Below, piece by piece: positions 1 through 9,324 of a stretch of DNA of 41,432 nt. The notes under the pieces were generated by a model that did not search any database, had not been told where the DNA came from, and was given only the letters and a program-made list of their open reading frames with translations. The stretch lies in contig JBCDCE010000034.1 in assembly GCA_039182515.1 (NCBI GenBank), positions 1 through 41,432 of the forward strand, in the 5' to 3' direction. A program made the translations under genes and the position numbers. Position 1 is the stretch's first letter. Each line of letters starts with the position of its first letter. The DNA comes from JBCDCE01 sp039182515 (GTDB lineage: Bacteria > Pseudomonadota > Alphaproteobacteria > Rhodobacterales > Rhodobacteraceae).

Positions 1-1
1 G

Positions 2-538
2 GATGGGTCGACGCTCGAGATCAACTCGTCAGAACGCATGGGCCCTTTTGTTGAGGCGACCTGCGGATCTTTGGGGCAGGGCCTGTCGGTGGCTTTGGGC
101 TGCGCTTTATCAGCCAAGCGCCAGGGGCGCGCGAGCCGGTTTTACGTGATCGTCGGTGACGGGGAGATGCAGGAAGGCCAGATTTGGGAAGCGGCGATGT
201 TTGCGGGAGCCAAAGGGCTCGATAACCTTTGTTTCATCGTCGACTACAACTTCGTGCAATCTGAAGGTCCGATGGATCTGGTGATGAGCCTTGAGCCCAT
301 TATGGACAAGATGGCGAGCTTCGGTTTTGCCTGCCAAGAGGTTGATGGCAATGATATTTACGCGCTGCTGAGCGCCTACGACACAGCGCGTGCCACCAAG
401 GGCAAGCCGAGCTTTATCAAAGCCAATACGGTCATGGGCAAAGGCGTGGCCTCGCTCGAAGGGCTGATGTTTCACCAGCTGCGCTTCCCACCAGAGGTTG
501 CGGCGTCCGCCCGCGCAGAGTTGGAGGCCCAGCTATGA
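2..538 (+). CDS. Transketolase, N-terminal (TPP-binding) subunit, 5' partial
   Basis: This is the pyrophosphate-binding half of a split transketolase, which moves two-carbon ketol units between sugars. The frame is open from base 2, so the true start lies before the window. The thiamine-diphosphate motif is visible as GDGEMQEG followed about 25 residues later by DYN. Upstream of it, TCGSLGQGLSVALG matches the conserved transketolase GxLGQG segment. The stop overlaps the ATG of the C-terminal subunit gene (ATGA), so the two halves are probably translated together. A split transketolase inside a catabolic operon usually acts on an unusual sugar or sugar acid rather than in the pentose phosphate pathway; the substrate cannot be read from the sequence. 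Confidence 0.9.
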   Translation, partial: DGSTLEINSSERMGPFVEATCGSLGQGLSVALGCALSAKRQGRASRFYVIVGDGEMQEGQIWEAAMFAGAKGLDNLCFIVDYNFVQSEGPMDLVMSLEPIMDKMASFGFACQEVDGNDIYALLSAYDTARATKGKPSFIKANTVMGKGVASLEGLMFHQLRFPPEVAASARAELEAQL

Positions 539-1512
539 CGCTCTCACAGCTTGAGGCCGCCGATTTCATCAATCGCTCGTTCAAACCGCTGCCGCGCGCT
601 TATGGTGATGCATTGGTCGAGGCAGCCAAGGCGGATCCTCGGATCGTGGCTCTCTGTGCAGATCTGGTAACCCCCACCGAGACAGATCGCTTTCGCGATG
701 AGCTCCCTGAGCGCTTCCACAACGTTGGCATTGCAGAGGCTAATTTGATTGGCATGGCGGGCGGCATGGCGCGCTCTGGCGAGATCCCGTTTTGCCATTC
801 CTTTTGCGCCTTCATCACCAAGCGCGTACTTGATCAAATCACGATGCAAGCGGCCTATCCGAACCTGCCTGTGAAGATTGTGGGCTTTCTGCCCGGGGTG
901 GCCACGCTTTTAGGGGTGTCTCACCAAGCCATTGAAGACGTTGCTATAATGCGCGCCGTGCCAAACATGGCGATTTTTGAGCCTTCGGGCCCCGAGTATC
1001 ACGCCGCCATGGTTCAGCTTGCGCTGGATTGGGACGGGCCAGCTTATATTCGGATGAAACGGCCAGAAACCACGCCAGAGGATTTCACGTCGCAAAGCCT
1101 CGAAGTTGGCAAAGGTGTGATCCGGCGCGAAGGCTCAGACTTGACGGTGATTTCCGCTGGGCTTTGTGTGAATGAGGCCTTGGCGGCAGCCGAGGTGTTG
1201 GCGGGCGAGGGGATCCAAGTGCGGGTGGTCGATATGGCCACGATCAAGCCTATTGATGCGGATCTGATCCTAGAATGTGCTGCGCAAACCGGCGCAATCG
1301 TCACAGCAGAAAACCACAACGTCATTGGCGGTTTAGGCTCTGCGGTGGCCGAAGTTTTGATGGACGACGGGGTCGGCCTGCCGTTCAAACGGATCGGCGT
1401 GCAAGACCAGTTCTGTGAAGGCGGCACAACCGCTTATTTGATGCATAAGTTTGGTCTCGATGCGCCCGCAATTGCGGATGCAGCGCGGGGCGTGATGGAG
1501 AAAAAGAGATGA
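535..1512 (+). CDS. Transketolase, C-terminal subunit
   Basis: This 325-residue protein is the pyrimidine-binding half of the split transketolase. It has the Pyr domain first and the transketolase C-terminal domain from about residue 190. The catalytic glutamate that activates the thiazolium sits in GIAEANLIG (E68). The start ATG overlaps the stop of the N-terminal subunit gene by 4 bp, with GGAGG just upstream, and the stop overlaps the next gene by 4 bp. Split subunits of this size are typical for catabolic and archaeal transketolases, and for the apulose-4-phosphate transketolase family. Which substrate it uses is unknown. Confidence 0.9.
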   Translation: MTLSQLEAADFINRSFKPLPRAYGDALVEAAKADPRIVALCADLVTPTETDRFRDELPERFHNVGIAEANLIGMAGGMARSGEIPFCHSFCAFITKRVLDQITMQAAYPNLPVKIVGFLPGVATLLGVSHQAIEDVAIMRAVPNMAIFEPSGPEYHAAMVQLALDWDGPAYIRMKRPETTPEDFTSQSLEVGKGVIRREGSDLTVISAGLCVNEALAAAEVLAGEGIQVRVVDMATIKPIDADLILECAAQTGAIVTAENHNVIGGLGSAVAEVLMDDGVGLPFKRIGVQDQFCEGGTTAYLMHKFGLDAPAIADAARGVMEKKR

Positions 1513-2921
1513 GCTTTCGCTATGAATTTGGGTTCGGTGAGGCGGCTGTTGAGACAGTGAACCCGGCCAATCCGTCTGAGAAGATCGGTCGCTATGGCAT
1601 GACGTCTGCGGGCGACATGGGTCGCATCATAGACCAGGCGAACGCCGCCCAAGCCATTTGGGCCAAAGTGCCGGGCCTGGAACGCTCGCAAAGGCTCAAC
1701 GCCTTCATCGATGCGGTGGAAGCCCGCGCTGATGAGCTCGCCACCGCCGGCACACTTGAGCAAGGCAAGCTCTTTCGGGAAAGCAAAGGTGAGACGATGA
1801 AGTCTTGCGCTGAGGGCCGCTTTTCCGTGGGCGAAGCGGCGCGGATGGGCGCGATGGCAATTGCTTCGGGTCGGGCAGGGTTCTCGAACCAAATCCTGCG
1901 CCGCCCACGCGGTGTGATCTTTTGCATCAGCCCTTGGAACTTCCCGATCTCTACGCCCATGCGCAAGATCTGCCCGGCTTTGGCCTTTGGCAATGCGGTT
2001 GTGATGAAGCCTTCGCAGTTCACGCCCGCAGCCAACTTTCTGCTGGCCGAAATTGCCAAGGAGTTTTTCCCTGAAAACCTCATTCAAGTCGCCATGGTTT
2101 CGGGCCGTGTGGCCAGCGAAGTTGTGGCTTCGGGTGAGGTGCATGGCGTGAGCTTTACGGGCTCGGTGCCCACGGGCAAACTTGTCTATGCAGCTGCGGC
2201 GCAAAACTTGATCCCCGTTCAGCTCGAACTGGGCGGCAAAAACGGCGCAATCCTAAACGATACGGATGATCTCGATGGTGCGATCACGCAGATCTTGGGC
2301 GCCGCCTTTATGACCTCTGGTCAGCGCTGCACGGCCATCAGCCGTGTGATCGTGCACAAAGATCTGGCCTCAGAGGCCAAAGAACTTTTGGCCGCCAAAG
2401 CCAGCGCTATGAAGCTCGGCTCCGGCATGGAAGCTGAAACCGACATGGGCCCTCTATGCAATCTCCAGCACTGGAAAGACGTGAGTTCGGAGACCGAAAA
2501 AGCCATCGCAGAAGGGGCTCAGGCGCTTACCGGCGGCTCAGCACCCGGCGCGCCGGAGGACGGCTATTTCTATACGCCCACAATCCTTGGCGGCGTAGAG
2601 CACCAGTCAATTGCCGGTCAAACCGAGATCTTTGGGCCGGTGCTGAGTGTCTTGGAATATGAGACCTTCGATCAAGCCATGGAGATGCTCAACGGCACCG
2701 AGTTTGGCCTGACCTCCGCGCTCTTTTCGAACCGGAATGACCTCATCCAGCGGTTCTTGGCTGAGAGCCAAAACGGTATGATCCATGTCAATCACGGCAC
2801 GGTGCCGGATAACAACATGCCTTTTGGCGGGATCAAGAACTCAGGCGTCGGCGCCTATTCCGTGGGGTCCACGGCGGTGAATTTCTACACCTCCGAACAC
2901 AGCGCCTACATCGCTTGGTAA
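1509..2921 (+). CDS. NAD(P)-dependent aldehyde dehydrogenase (succinate-semialdehyde-type)
   Basis: A full-length ALDH of 470 residues, which oxidises an aldehyde to its acid. The general base E240 lies in LELGGKNGAIL and the catalytic cysteine C274 in SGQRCTAISR. PWNFP in the Rossmann region is present. The closest recognisable group is the succinate-semialdehyde/glycolaldehyde-type dehydrogenases. Its start overlaps the transketolase stop by 4 bp, so it is translationally coupled. It probably oxidises an aldehyde released by the pathway served by the transketolase. Substrate unknown. Confidence 0.9.
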   Translation: MSFRYEFGFGEAAVETVNPANPSEKIGRYGMTSAGDMGRIIDQANAAQAIWAKVPGLERSQRLNAFIDAVEARADELATAGTLEQGKLFRESKGETMKSCAEGRFSVGEAARMGAMAIASGRAGFSNQILRRPRGVIFCISPWNFPISTPMRKICPALAFGNAVVMKPSQFTPAANFLLAEIAKEFFPENLIQVAMVSGRVASEVVASGEVHGVSFTGSVPTGKLVYAAAAQNLIPVQLELGGKNGAILNDTDDLDGAITQILGAAFMTSGQRCTAISRVIVHKDLASEAKELLAAKASAMKLGSGMEAETDMGPLCNLQHWKDVSSETEKAIAEGAQALTGGSAPGAPEDGYFYTPTILGGVEHQSIAGQTEIFGPVLSVLEYETFDQAMEMLNGTEFGLTSALFSNRNDLIQRFLAESQNGMIHVNHGTVPDNNMPFGGIKNSGVGAYSVGSTAVNFYTSEHSAYIAW

Positions 2922-2922
2922 G

Positions 2923-4056
2923 GTGACGTTTACCCAGACCATAAAGCTGGCGAACGTCGACGTTTTCCCGATCCGCGCACATGGCGGGCAATCGCCCAAA
3001 ATGGCGCTCGGGACGATGCCCACGCGCCCGGCGTTGCTGGTGCGTGTCGAAGATACCTCGGGCTGTTTTGGCTGGGGCGAGGTCTGGGCGAACTTCCCGC
3101 CCCGCGCGAACATCCACAAAGCCCACATCATTCAAGACGTGGTCGCACCTGTGCTCAAAGGCCTGGATTTTGCAGATCCACGCGAGGTGCAAAAGGCGCT
3201 TCGTGACAAGCTTTCGGTCTATTTCTTGCACGTCGGCCAGGTGGAGGTCTTCGAGCACATTCTTGCAGGGCTCGACACCGCGCTTTGGGATTTGACGTTG
3301 CGCGCGAAATCCGTGTCTTTTAGCCAGTTCATGGGGCTGAACGATTCAAGAGCACAGACCTATGCGACCTCGATTAATGTGGACGACCTAGAGAGCCTCA
3401 TCCCGCACCACGCGGGTCTCGGGCAGCGACACTTCAAGATCAAGATCGGCTTTGCGGAACATGGGGCTGCGTCTTTTGTGGAACGCGCAGCAGCCCTTTG
3501 TCCGGACGGCGCGCAGATCATGGTGGACAGCAACCAGTCGTGGTCTTTGCAGGAGGCGATGAATGGCCTGCAGGCCATGGAGGCTTTCCACCCTTACTTT
3601 GCCGAGGAGGCGCTGCGTGCGGATGCGCCGCATTCCGATTGGGAAAAGCTGGCTGGTGCCACAAAGATCCCGCTTGCGGGCGGGGAGAATATCTACGGGG
3701 TGGAGGCCTTTCTTTCGATGGCCAGTGCAGGCATGCGGGTTTTGCAGCCCGACGTGGCCAAATGGGGAGGCCTGTCTGGCGCGCTCGATCTGGCGAAAGC
3801 CGCCCCTGACGGCGTTTTGATTTGGCCGCATTTCATGGGCACGGCCGTTGGGCAGATGGCCGCTTTGTCGGTGAGCGCTGCCTTGGGGCCGAGCTCCGCC
3901 TGCGAGGTGGATGTGAATGCCAATGCGCTGCGCACGGAACTTTGTGGGGATGTTTTGCCCATTGTGAATGGTCATGTGGCCTTGCCCGAAGACCCGGGCC
4001 TTTTGAGCCCGCCTCGTCCGGCTCAGCTCCAGCATTTTGCCGATGAGGGCGTTTAG
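2923..4056 (+). CDS. Mandelate racemase/muconate lactonizing enzyme family protein
   Basis: An enolase-superfamily enzyme of 377 residues, starting at GTG one base after the ALDH stop. Members remove a proton alpha to a carboxylate to racemise or dehydrate acids such as sugar acids. The mandelate-racemase-type active site can be followed: K172-I-K174 as base motif, metal ligands D202 (in MVDSNQSW), E228 and E255 (in AGGENIYG), and H303 (in WPHFMG). The KxK plus late His pattern fits the racemase/acid-sugar-dehydratase branch. In this operon a sugar-acid dehydratase role is plausible but unproven. Confidence 0.88.
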   Translation: MTFTQTIKLANVDVFPIRAHGGQSPKMALGTMPTRPALLVRVEDTSGCFGWGEVWANFPPRANIHKAHIIQDVVAPVLKGLDFADPREVQKALRDKLSVYFLHVGQVEVFEHILAGLDTALWDLTLRAKSVSFSQFMGLNDSRAQTYATSINVDDLESLIPHHAGLGQRHFKIKIGFAEHGAASFVERAAALCPDGAQIMVDSNQSWSLQEAMNGLQAMEAFHPYFAEEALRADAPHSDWEKLAGATKIPLAGGENIYGVEAFLSMASAGMRVLQPDVAKWGGLSGALDLAKAAPDGVLIWPHFMGTAVGQMAALSVSAALGPSSACEVDVNANALRTELCGDVLPIVNGHVALPEDPGLLSPPRPAQLQHFADEGV

Positions 4057-4057
4057 G

Positions 4058-5686
4058 ATGGGTGTTGCACAAAGCTGGTTGGATCAGTTTGAAAGCCGCC
4101 TTCGAAGCGGCCAAGCACAAGACATCGCAGCGCAGTTTGCGCCCCAAGGCTTCTGGCGGGATTACTTACCCTTCGGTTGGACGTTGCAAACCCTAGAAGG
4201 GCGCGACCAGATTGGAGCCTTTGGCGCTAAAAAGGGGCCCGTCGCAGAGTTCTCGCAGCCGAAATTTGAAGGGGAGGCGGCGGATACCGCAGGGCATTTT
4301 CGGTTCCAAACCAAAGATGGCCCTGGGCGAGGGTACATTCGGTTCCAGAATGGCCAGTGCCAAACGCTCTTTACGATGCTTGAAAGTTTCAGCGCCGAAC
4401 CCCGCCGCACAGAGACGGATGAGCCTTTTGTGCTGGTTGTTGGCGGCGGTCAGGGTGGTTTGGCGCTGGGTGCGCAACTGCAAGACCTGGGCGTGCCCTA
4501 TCTCATCGTGGATGCCTATCCGCGGGTTGGGGATCAATGGCGTTCTCGTTATGAGAGCCTCGTGTTGCACGACCCGGTTTGGTACGATCATTTGCCGTTC
4601 AAGCCTTTCCCAGAAGACTGGCCGGTTTTCACGCCGAAAGACATGATGGGCGATTGGCTCGAGAGCTATGCGTCAGAGCTTGGCCTCAACATCCAAACCA
4701 GCACCAAGCTTGTCAAAGCCTCGTATGATCCGGGTGAAGCCAAGTGGACGGCTGAGCTTGAGAAGGGCGGCTCCATATCCCAGGTGCGCCCAACCCATTT
4801 GGTGATGGCGCTTGGGCTTTCAGGTTTTCCACATGTGCCGGAGTTTGCAGGCCAAGAGGCTTTCGATGGGCCTCAGATGCACTCCAGCGCTTACAAAGGC
4901 GGGGCGGACTTCGCGGGCAAAGACGTGGTGGTTGTGGGCGCCAATAACTCGGCCCATGACATTGCTACGGATCTCGTGCGCCATGGCGCGCGCCCCGTTT
5001 TGGTGCAGCGGTCCTCAACGCTTGTGGTGGATCAAACGGATTATTGCGAGCGCATCCTTGGCCCGCTCTATTCGGCCGAAGCGGTGGCAAGCGGGATCAC
5101 AACAGACAAGGCAGACATCCTGCAGGCGTCGATGCCACTCAAGATGATGGAGCCCATTCACAAGCGCCTTTGGGACGGGATCCGGGCGGATCGTGCTGGG
5201 TTTTATCAAAGGCTAACGGACGCAGGCTTTGCCATTGATTTTGCTGAAGACGGCACGGGGCTTGGGATGAAATACCGCCGCACGGCCTCAGGCTATTACA
5301 TCGATGTGGGCGGTGCTCAGATGGTGATGGAGGGGCAGATCGCCGTGCGCTCTGGCCACGGGGTGAGCCATCTGTCGGAACATGAAGTGCACTTGGAAAG
5401 CGGTGAGGCTTTGCAGGCGGATGGTGTTGTTTACGCCACGGGCTACGGCGACATGACCGATTGGGTCGCAGCCTTGATCGACCGCGACACCGCAGATCGC
5501 GTTGGCCCGTGCTGGGGCTACGGATCCGGCACGCGTGGCGATCCCGGGCCTTGGATCGGCGAACAGCGCAATATGTGGGTCGAAACAAAGCAAGACGGGC
5601 TTTGGTTTACAGGCGGCAATCTGAGCCAAGCGCGCTATTTCTCGCGCCTTTTGGCGCTGCAATTGGCAAGAGCACACCGCACATGA
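4058..5686 (+). CDS. FAD-dependent monooxygenase (YUCCA/FMO-like) with N-terminal NTF2-like domain
   Basis: I place the start at ATG 4058, one base after the preceding stop, rather than at an upstream TTG (4037), giving 542 residues. Residues 1-105 resemble a SnoaL/NTF2-like fold. After it comes a flavin-containing monooxygenase core: FAD motif VVGGGQGGLALG near residue 125 and NADPH motif VVVVGANNSAHD near residue 290. The segment YPRVGDQWRSRYESL matches the FMO/Baeyer-Villiger group. It would hydroxylate or oxidise an organic substrate with O2 and NADPH. It is the fifth gene of the operon, and its stop overlaps the SDR start (ATGA). Confidence 0.85.
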   Translation: MGVAQSWLDQFESRLRSGQAQDIAAQFAPQGFWRDYLPFGWTLQTLEGRDQIGAFGAKKGPVAEFSQPKFEGEAADTAGHFRFQTKDGPGRGYIRFQNGQCQTLFTMLESFSAEPRRTETDEPFVLVVGGGQGGLALGAQLQDLGVPYLIVDAYPRVGDQWRSRYESLVLHDPVWYDHLPFKPFPEDWPVFTPKDMMGDWLESYASELGLNIQTSTKLVKASYDPGEAKWTAELEKGGSISQVRPTHLVMALGLSGFPHVPEFAGQEAFDGPQMHSSAYKGGADFAGKDVVVVGANNSAHDIATDLVRHGARPVLVQRSSTLVVDQTDYCERILGPLYSAEAVASGITTDKADILQASMPLKMMEPIHKRLWDGIRADRAGFYQRLTDAGFAIDFAEDGTGLGMKYRRTASGYYIDVGGAQMVMEGQIAVRSGHGVSHLSEHEVHLESGEALQADGVVYATGYGDMTDWVAALIDRDTADRVGPCWGYGSGTRGDPGPWIGEQRNMWVETKQDGLWFTGGNLSQARYFSRLLALQLARAHRT

Positions 5687-6414
5687 ACCGGCTCGACGGC
5701 AAAGTAGCGCTGATCACAGGCGGTGCGCGCGGGATGGGAGCCGTTGAGGCGCGCTTGTTTGTCAAAGTGGGTGCTCGGGTCGTGATCACGGATCTTGACG
5801 AGGCGGAGGGCCAGGCGGTGGCCGATGAGATCGGAGTCGCATGCCAGTTCTTGCCGCAAGATGTGACGTCAGAGGCCGATTGGACCCGGGTCGTGGAACA
5901 GATCGAGGCTGACTACGGCCAACTCGACGTCCTGGTGAACAACGCGGGCATTTTTCGCGTGATGGGCTTTGAGGACACGAGCTTAGAGGCTTGGGAAGAA
6001 CTGATCTCCATCAATCAAACGGGCACCTTCCTGGGCATTCGCAGCGTCATCGGCGGCATGAAAAAGCGCAGGTCAGGCAGTATTATCAATCTGTCGTCTA
6101 TCGCAGGCTTGGCTGGCACGCCGCGTGCGCCGGCTTATGCCGCCACCAAATGGGCGGTGCGGGGCCTCGCAAAATCTGCCGCGGTGGAGTTTGCGCCTTA
6201 CGGCGTGCGGATCAATTCGGTGCATCCCGGTTTGATCGATACGCGCATGATGGAGGAGTTGAACTCAACTCCCGAGGCGCTCGATGCACGCGTTCCCCTG
6301 GGCCGCAGGGGTGACAGCGAGGAGATCGCCAAGCTGGTTTTGTTCTTGGCGTCAGACGACTCAAGCTATTGCACAGGGCATGAATTCGTCGCGGATGGGG
6401 CAATCAAAGCTTAG
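5683..6414 (+). CDS. Short-chain dehydrogenase/reductase (FabG-like)
   Basis: A classical SDR of 243 residues. I chose ATG 5683, which overlaps the monooxygenase stop by 4 bp; a longer reading frame starting at 5461 lies inside the upstream gene and adds no domain. It has the cofactor glycine motif TGGARGMG (residues 12-19), D-V-L-V-N-N-A-G, the catalytic serine in LSSIAG, and YAATK supplying Tyr and Lys. An acidic residue after beta-2 (ITDLDE) favours NAD(H). It would interconvert an alcohol and a ketone in the same pathway. The gene converges with the next one, the two stop codons overlapping at 6411-6414. Confidence 0.9.
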   Translation: MNRLDGKVALITGGARGMGAVEARLFVKVGARVVITDLDEAEGQAVADEIGVACQFLPQDVTSEADWTRVVEQIEADYGQLDVLVNNAGIFRVMGFEDTSLEAWEELISINQTGTFLGIRSVIGGMKKRRSGSIINLSSIAGLAGTPRAPAYAATKWAVRGLAKSAAVEFAPYGVRINSVHPGLIDTRMMEELNSTPEALDARVPLGRRGDSEEIAKLVLFLASDDSSYCTGHEFVADGAIKA

Positions 6415-7643
6415 CTTTTTACGAGGCCCTCAGCCCGCCATGCGTCGAAGATCGCAAGCGCGGTTTCGGCAAAAAGCGCGTCGTTGATGTGGCAGGGGAT
6501 CGGGTGCTTTTCGACATTGCTGGGCAATGTGGCGTCGAGCTCAGCGAGAAAGGCAGAAAGCCCTTCTGGATTGTGCAGATCTGCGCCTTCGCGGTCCCAT
6601 TCCCCAAGCCCAAGTTGAGGCAGGATCATAGCGACGGGCCCCTTGGCTTTTGCCAGTTGGGCTGCATGCGCCTTGGCCACGGCTTTGGTCTCTTCAGCTT
6701 GCAAAACGATCGAGGTCAGGAGGCGATTGTGTTCATGTTTGAGGTGGTGGTCCCATTTTGCATCGACGGGTTGCCAGCCAACGATATCCACCAAATCATA
6801 ACAGCCCGGCGCCACGATTTGGGGCGTGCCTTGCGCACCAGCGTTGGTTAGCCTGTCAGCGCCTGCGGAGATGTTGGAGCCGTGGATATGGTTGCCCAAT
6901 TCTTGCGTACAAAAATCCATCACACAGGCAAAGGCGCCCTGTGCCGCGAGGCTTTCAAAGGCCCGCCCGCCCATGCCCGTTGCATGGAAGACAGCCACCT
7001 CAAAGCCGCGCTCTTCAAGTGCGGGTTTCAAAGGGATCACGTATTTCAGCGCTGACGTGCCAAGGGATGTCATGCCGATGAGCGGCTTTGTTGGGTCTGG
7101 TTTGCGCACAGCCCTTGCTGCCCCGAGCACGGCACCTGCGGCTTGTGACAGCGAGGCTTTGCAGACCGAATTCAGCCCATAAAGCCCTCCGGCCCAGAGG
7201 ATCATTTGCGTGTCAGCCGCCAATCGTTCCGCAGGGATGAGAGGTGAAAAAGAGACCGTTGAGACGATGTATTTAGGCACACCCAGCGGCAGCGCCCGGG
7301 CCACGTCGAGTGCCAGATCAGTGCCCATTGTGCCGCCCAGCACGATCATGCCGTCAAACTCACCTTGCGCGTATAAACGCGCCGCCAAAAGGCTCGCGCC
7401 TTTCGCCATGATCTGCATGGCTTGGTTTTCGTCGCCGCTGTCGATGGCCTCTTGGATCGAGCTGCCACCTTCGTCGGCCACATCGTGTTTGGAATGGTCT
7501 GTTGGCACAGATGGATCGCCGAGCACCGAGACGTCCATTGTCGCAACTCTGCCGCCTTGATCTCGGATCACTTGGGCCAGAAACCCCAACTCATCGTCTT
7601 TTGTATCGTAGGTGCCGATCACCAAAATGGTTTGGTCTGCCAT
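6411..7643 (-). CDS. Tm-1-like ATP-binding domain protein (UPF0261)
   Basis: A 410-residue protein of the UPF0261 family, homologous to the N-terminal domain of the plant viral-inhibitor Tm-1. The hallmark start ILVIGTYDTKDDELGF is clear, and glycine-rich loops such as VLGGTMGTDLAL follow. I use ATG 7643, preceded by AGGGAA seven bases upstream; a GTG five codons earlier is less likely. The biochemical role of bacterial members is not settled. They are often found beside a TIM-barrel partner of the phosphoenolpyruvate-hydrolase-like family, which is missing here. It follows the aldehyde dehydrogenase gene by 11 bp, so the two are co-transcribed. Confidence 0.85.
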   Translation of the reverse strand: MADQTILVIGTYDTKDDELGFLAQVIRDQGGRVATMDVSVLGDPSVPTDHSKHDVADEGGSSIQEAIDSGDENQAMQIMAKGASLLAARLYAQGEFDGMIVLGGTMGTDLALDVARALPLGVPKYIVSTVSFSPLIPAERLAADTQMILWAGGLYGLNSVCKASLSQAAGAVLGAARAVRKPDPTKPLIGMTSLGTSALKYVIPLKPALEERGFEVAVFHATGMGGRAFESLAAQGAFACVMDFCTQELGNHIHGSNISAGADRLTNAGAQGTPQIVAPGCYDLVDIVGWQPVDAKWDHHLKHEHNRLLTSIVLQAEETKAVAKAHAAQLAKAKGPVAMILPQLGLGEWDREGADLHNPEGLSAFLAELDATLPSNVEKHPIPCHINDALFAETALAIFDAWRAEGLVKS

Positions 7644-7654
7644 GCCAGCTTCCC

Positions 7655-9139
7655 TCACAATTTAATCCAAGCGGTTTTGAGATTGATGTATTTTTCGATG
7701 GCATGGAGCGACTTGTCGGAACCATTGCCTGATTGTTTGACACCGCCTAAGGGAACGGTTGTGTCGGGCCCGCCATAGGTGTTCACATGCACGACACCCG
7801 TTCTTAGGCGGCTCACCATTTTATGCGCCTTTGAGAGGTTCGACGTCCACACACCCCCAGCCAGGCCGTAAGGGGTCGCATTGGCAAGATCGATGGCCTC
7901 TTCTTCCCCTGTGAAGGACGTGACGGCGAGCACCGGGCCAAAGACCTCTTTCTGAGCCAGCGTCGCATCACGTGTAACATCTGTCACGATCGTAGGCGCC
8001 ATGTAATATCCACCCGTTTCTTGAAGGAGCCGGGAGCCGCCCGTGATCACATGACCTCCCTCTGACTGAGCCGTTTCTACGAACCCGAGATTGGCGGCCA
8101 GCTGAGGTTCGGAGTTAATCGCTCCGATATGTGTATCAACCATGAGCGGGTCGCCCACACGCATGGCTTCGGTTGCTTTGACGACAGCCGCTACAAACTC
8201 GTCGTGAATGGCGGCCTCGACCAACAGCCGAGATCCAGCCACGCAGACCTGTCCGGCATTGCGGAAAATGCCAGCGGCTGCGGTTTTGGCGGCTTCCTCA
8301 AGATCAGGGGCATCCGCGAAGACGATATTGGGAGATTTACCACCAAGTTCCAAATAGACGCGCTTCATGTTCGAGCGTGCCGCGTACTCCATGAGCCGCC
8401 GTCCAGTGCGGCCTGAGCCAGTGAAGACCAAAACGTCGACTTCCATCGAGAGCGCTAGGGTCTCTCCCACAACAGCGCCTTCTCCGGTCACCGCATTCAA
8501 AACACCCGGCGGAAGCCCTGCTTCGTGGGCCAAGTCCACCATGCGCATGAGTGAGAGCGAGGCGGTCTCAGACGGTTTCACAACCACTGAATTGCCCATG
8601 GCCAACGCAGGCCCCAGCTTCCAAGCGCCAATCATCAGTGGGAAATTCCACGGGATGATCGCGCCCACGACACCAGCAGCTTCTTTATGGATCATGCCCA
8701 GGATACCGTCGGGCGTATTGGCAATTTCGCCGTAAATTTTGTCGAGCGCCTCTGCGTAAAACCGAATGGTGGCGGCTGCTGAGCCGGGCTCTGCTTTGAG
8801 GGCCATGCTGATCTCAGTGCCATTGTCGCGCACGCCAAGCACAGCAAGCTCCAAGGCGTTGGCCTCAATCAAATCCGCCCATTTCATAAGGACCTTTTTG
8901 CGCATAGCCGGGGGCTGACCGGCCCATCGGCGGTCCTCAAAAGCCGTGCGCGCCGCGCGGATCGCTGCGTCCATATCCGCCGCTGTTCCGCGTGCCACTT
9001 GGGTGAGTACGGTCCCATCGATCGGCGAGAGGATGTCCATTTGAGCGCCGTCAGAGGCGGGAACATGCGCGCCGTTGATGATATGCTCTAGGGGGGCCAC
9101 GGGCGTGGCGCGCAAGGTGTCTATCTCAGCTTGGTTCAA
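7655..9139 (-). CDS. Aldehyde dehydrogenase (betaine-aldehyde/phenylacetaldehyde type)
   Basis: A second full-length ALDH, 494 residues, not closely similar to the one at 1509. The general base is E264 (LELGGKSPNIVF) and the nucleophile C299 (NAGQVCVAGSR). PWNFP and GEVFGPV-like motifs are present. Length and motifs fit the ALDH1/2-BetB group, which oxidises a range of free aldehydes. It is the first gene of a two-gene minus-strand unit with the Tm-1-like gene. Substrate unknown. Confidence 0.9.
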   Translation of the reverse strand: MNQAEIDTLRATPVAPLEHIINGAHVPASDGAQMDILSPIDGTVLTQVARGTAADMDAAIRAARTAFEDRRWAGQPPAMRKKVLMKWADLIEANALELAVLGVRDNGTEISMALKAEPGSAAATIRFYAEALDKIYGEIANTPDGILGMIHKEAAGVVGAIIPWNFPLMIGAWKLGPALAMGNSVVVKPSETASLSLMRMVDLAHEAGLPPGVLNAVTGEGAVVGETLALSMEVDVLVFTGSGRTGRRLMEYAARSNMKRVYLELGGKSPNIVFADAPDLEEAAKTAAAGIFRNAGQVCVAGSRLLVEAAIHDEFVAAVVKATEAMRVGDPLMVDTHIGAINSEPQLAANLGFVETAQSEGGHVITGGSRLLQETGGYYMAPTIVTDVTRDATLAQKEVFGPVLAVTSFTGEEEAIDLANATPYGLAGGVWTSNLSKAHKMVSRLRTGVVHVNTYGGPDTTVPLGGVKQSGNGSDKSLHAIEKYINLKTAWIKL

Positions 9140-9324
9140 AGCAATTCTCTGGCGGTCAGATCAGTAGATGGGTCCAGCCTATGAGCCGGTCTCGTGTGTG
9201 AGATGTTGCAGGCTCGCGGAGCCTTGGTCAATTCATCTTCCTGAGCGGGCAGAGCGCAGCAACAAGCCTGGCCAAAGGACTGAGCTTACTCTTTCACTGG
9301 GCGTTCCGGTTCGTGCAAGACGCT

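Noticed and set aside
2..2921. Sulfoquinovose (sulfo-transketolase) pathway
   Set aside because: That pathway also uses a split transketolase and an ALDH, but its sulfo-sugar isomerase and sulfoacetaldehyde-type genes are not seen, and the MR and FMO genes do not fit.
6411..6414. Overlapping stop codons of convergent genes as a special feature
   Set aside because: Four-base convergent overlaps are common in compact bacterial genomes.
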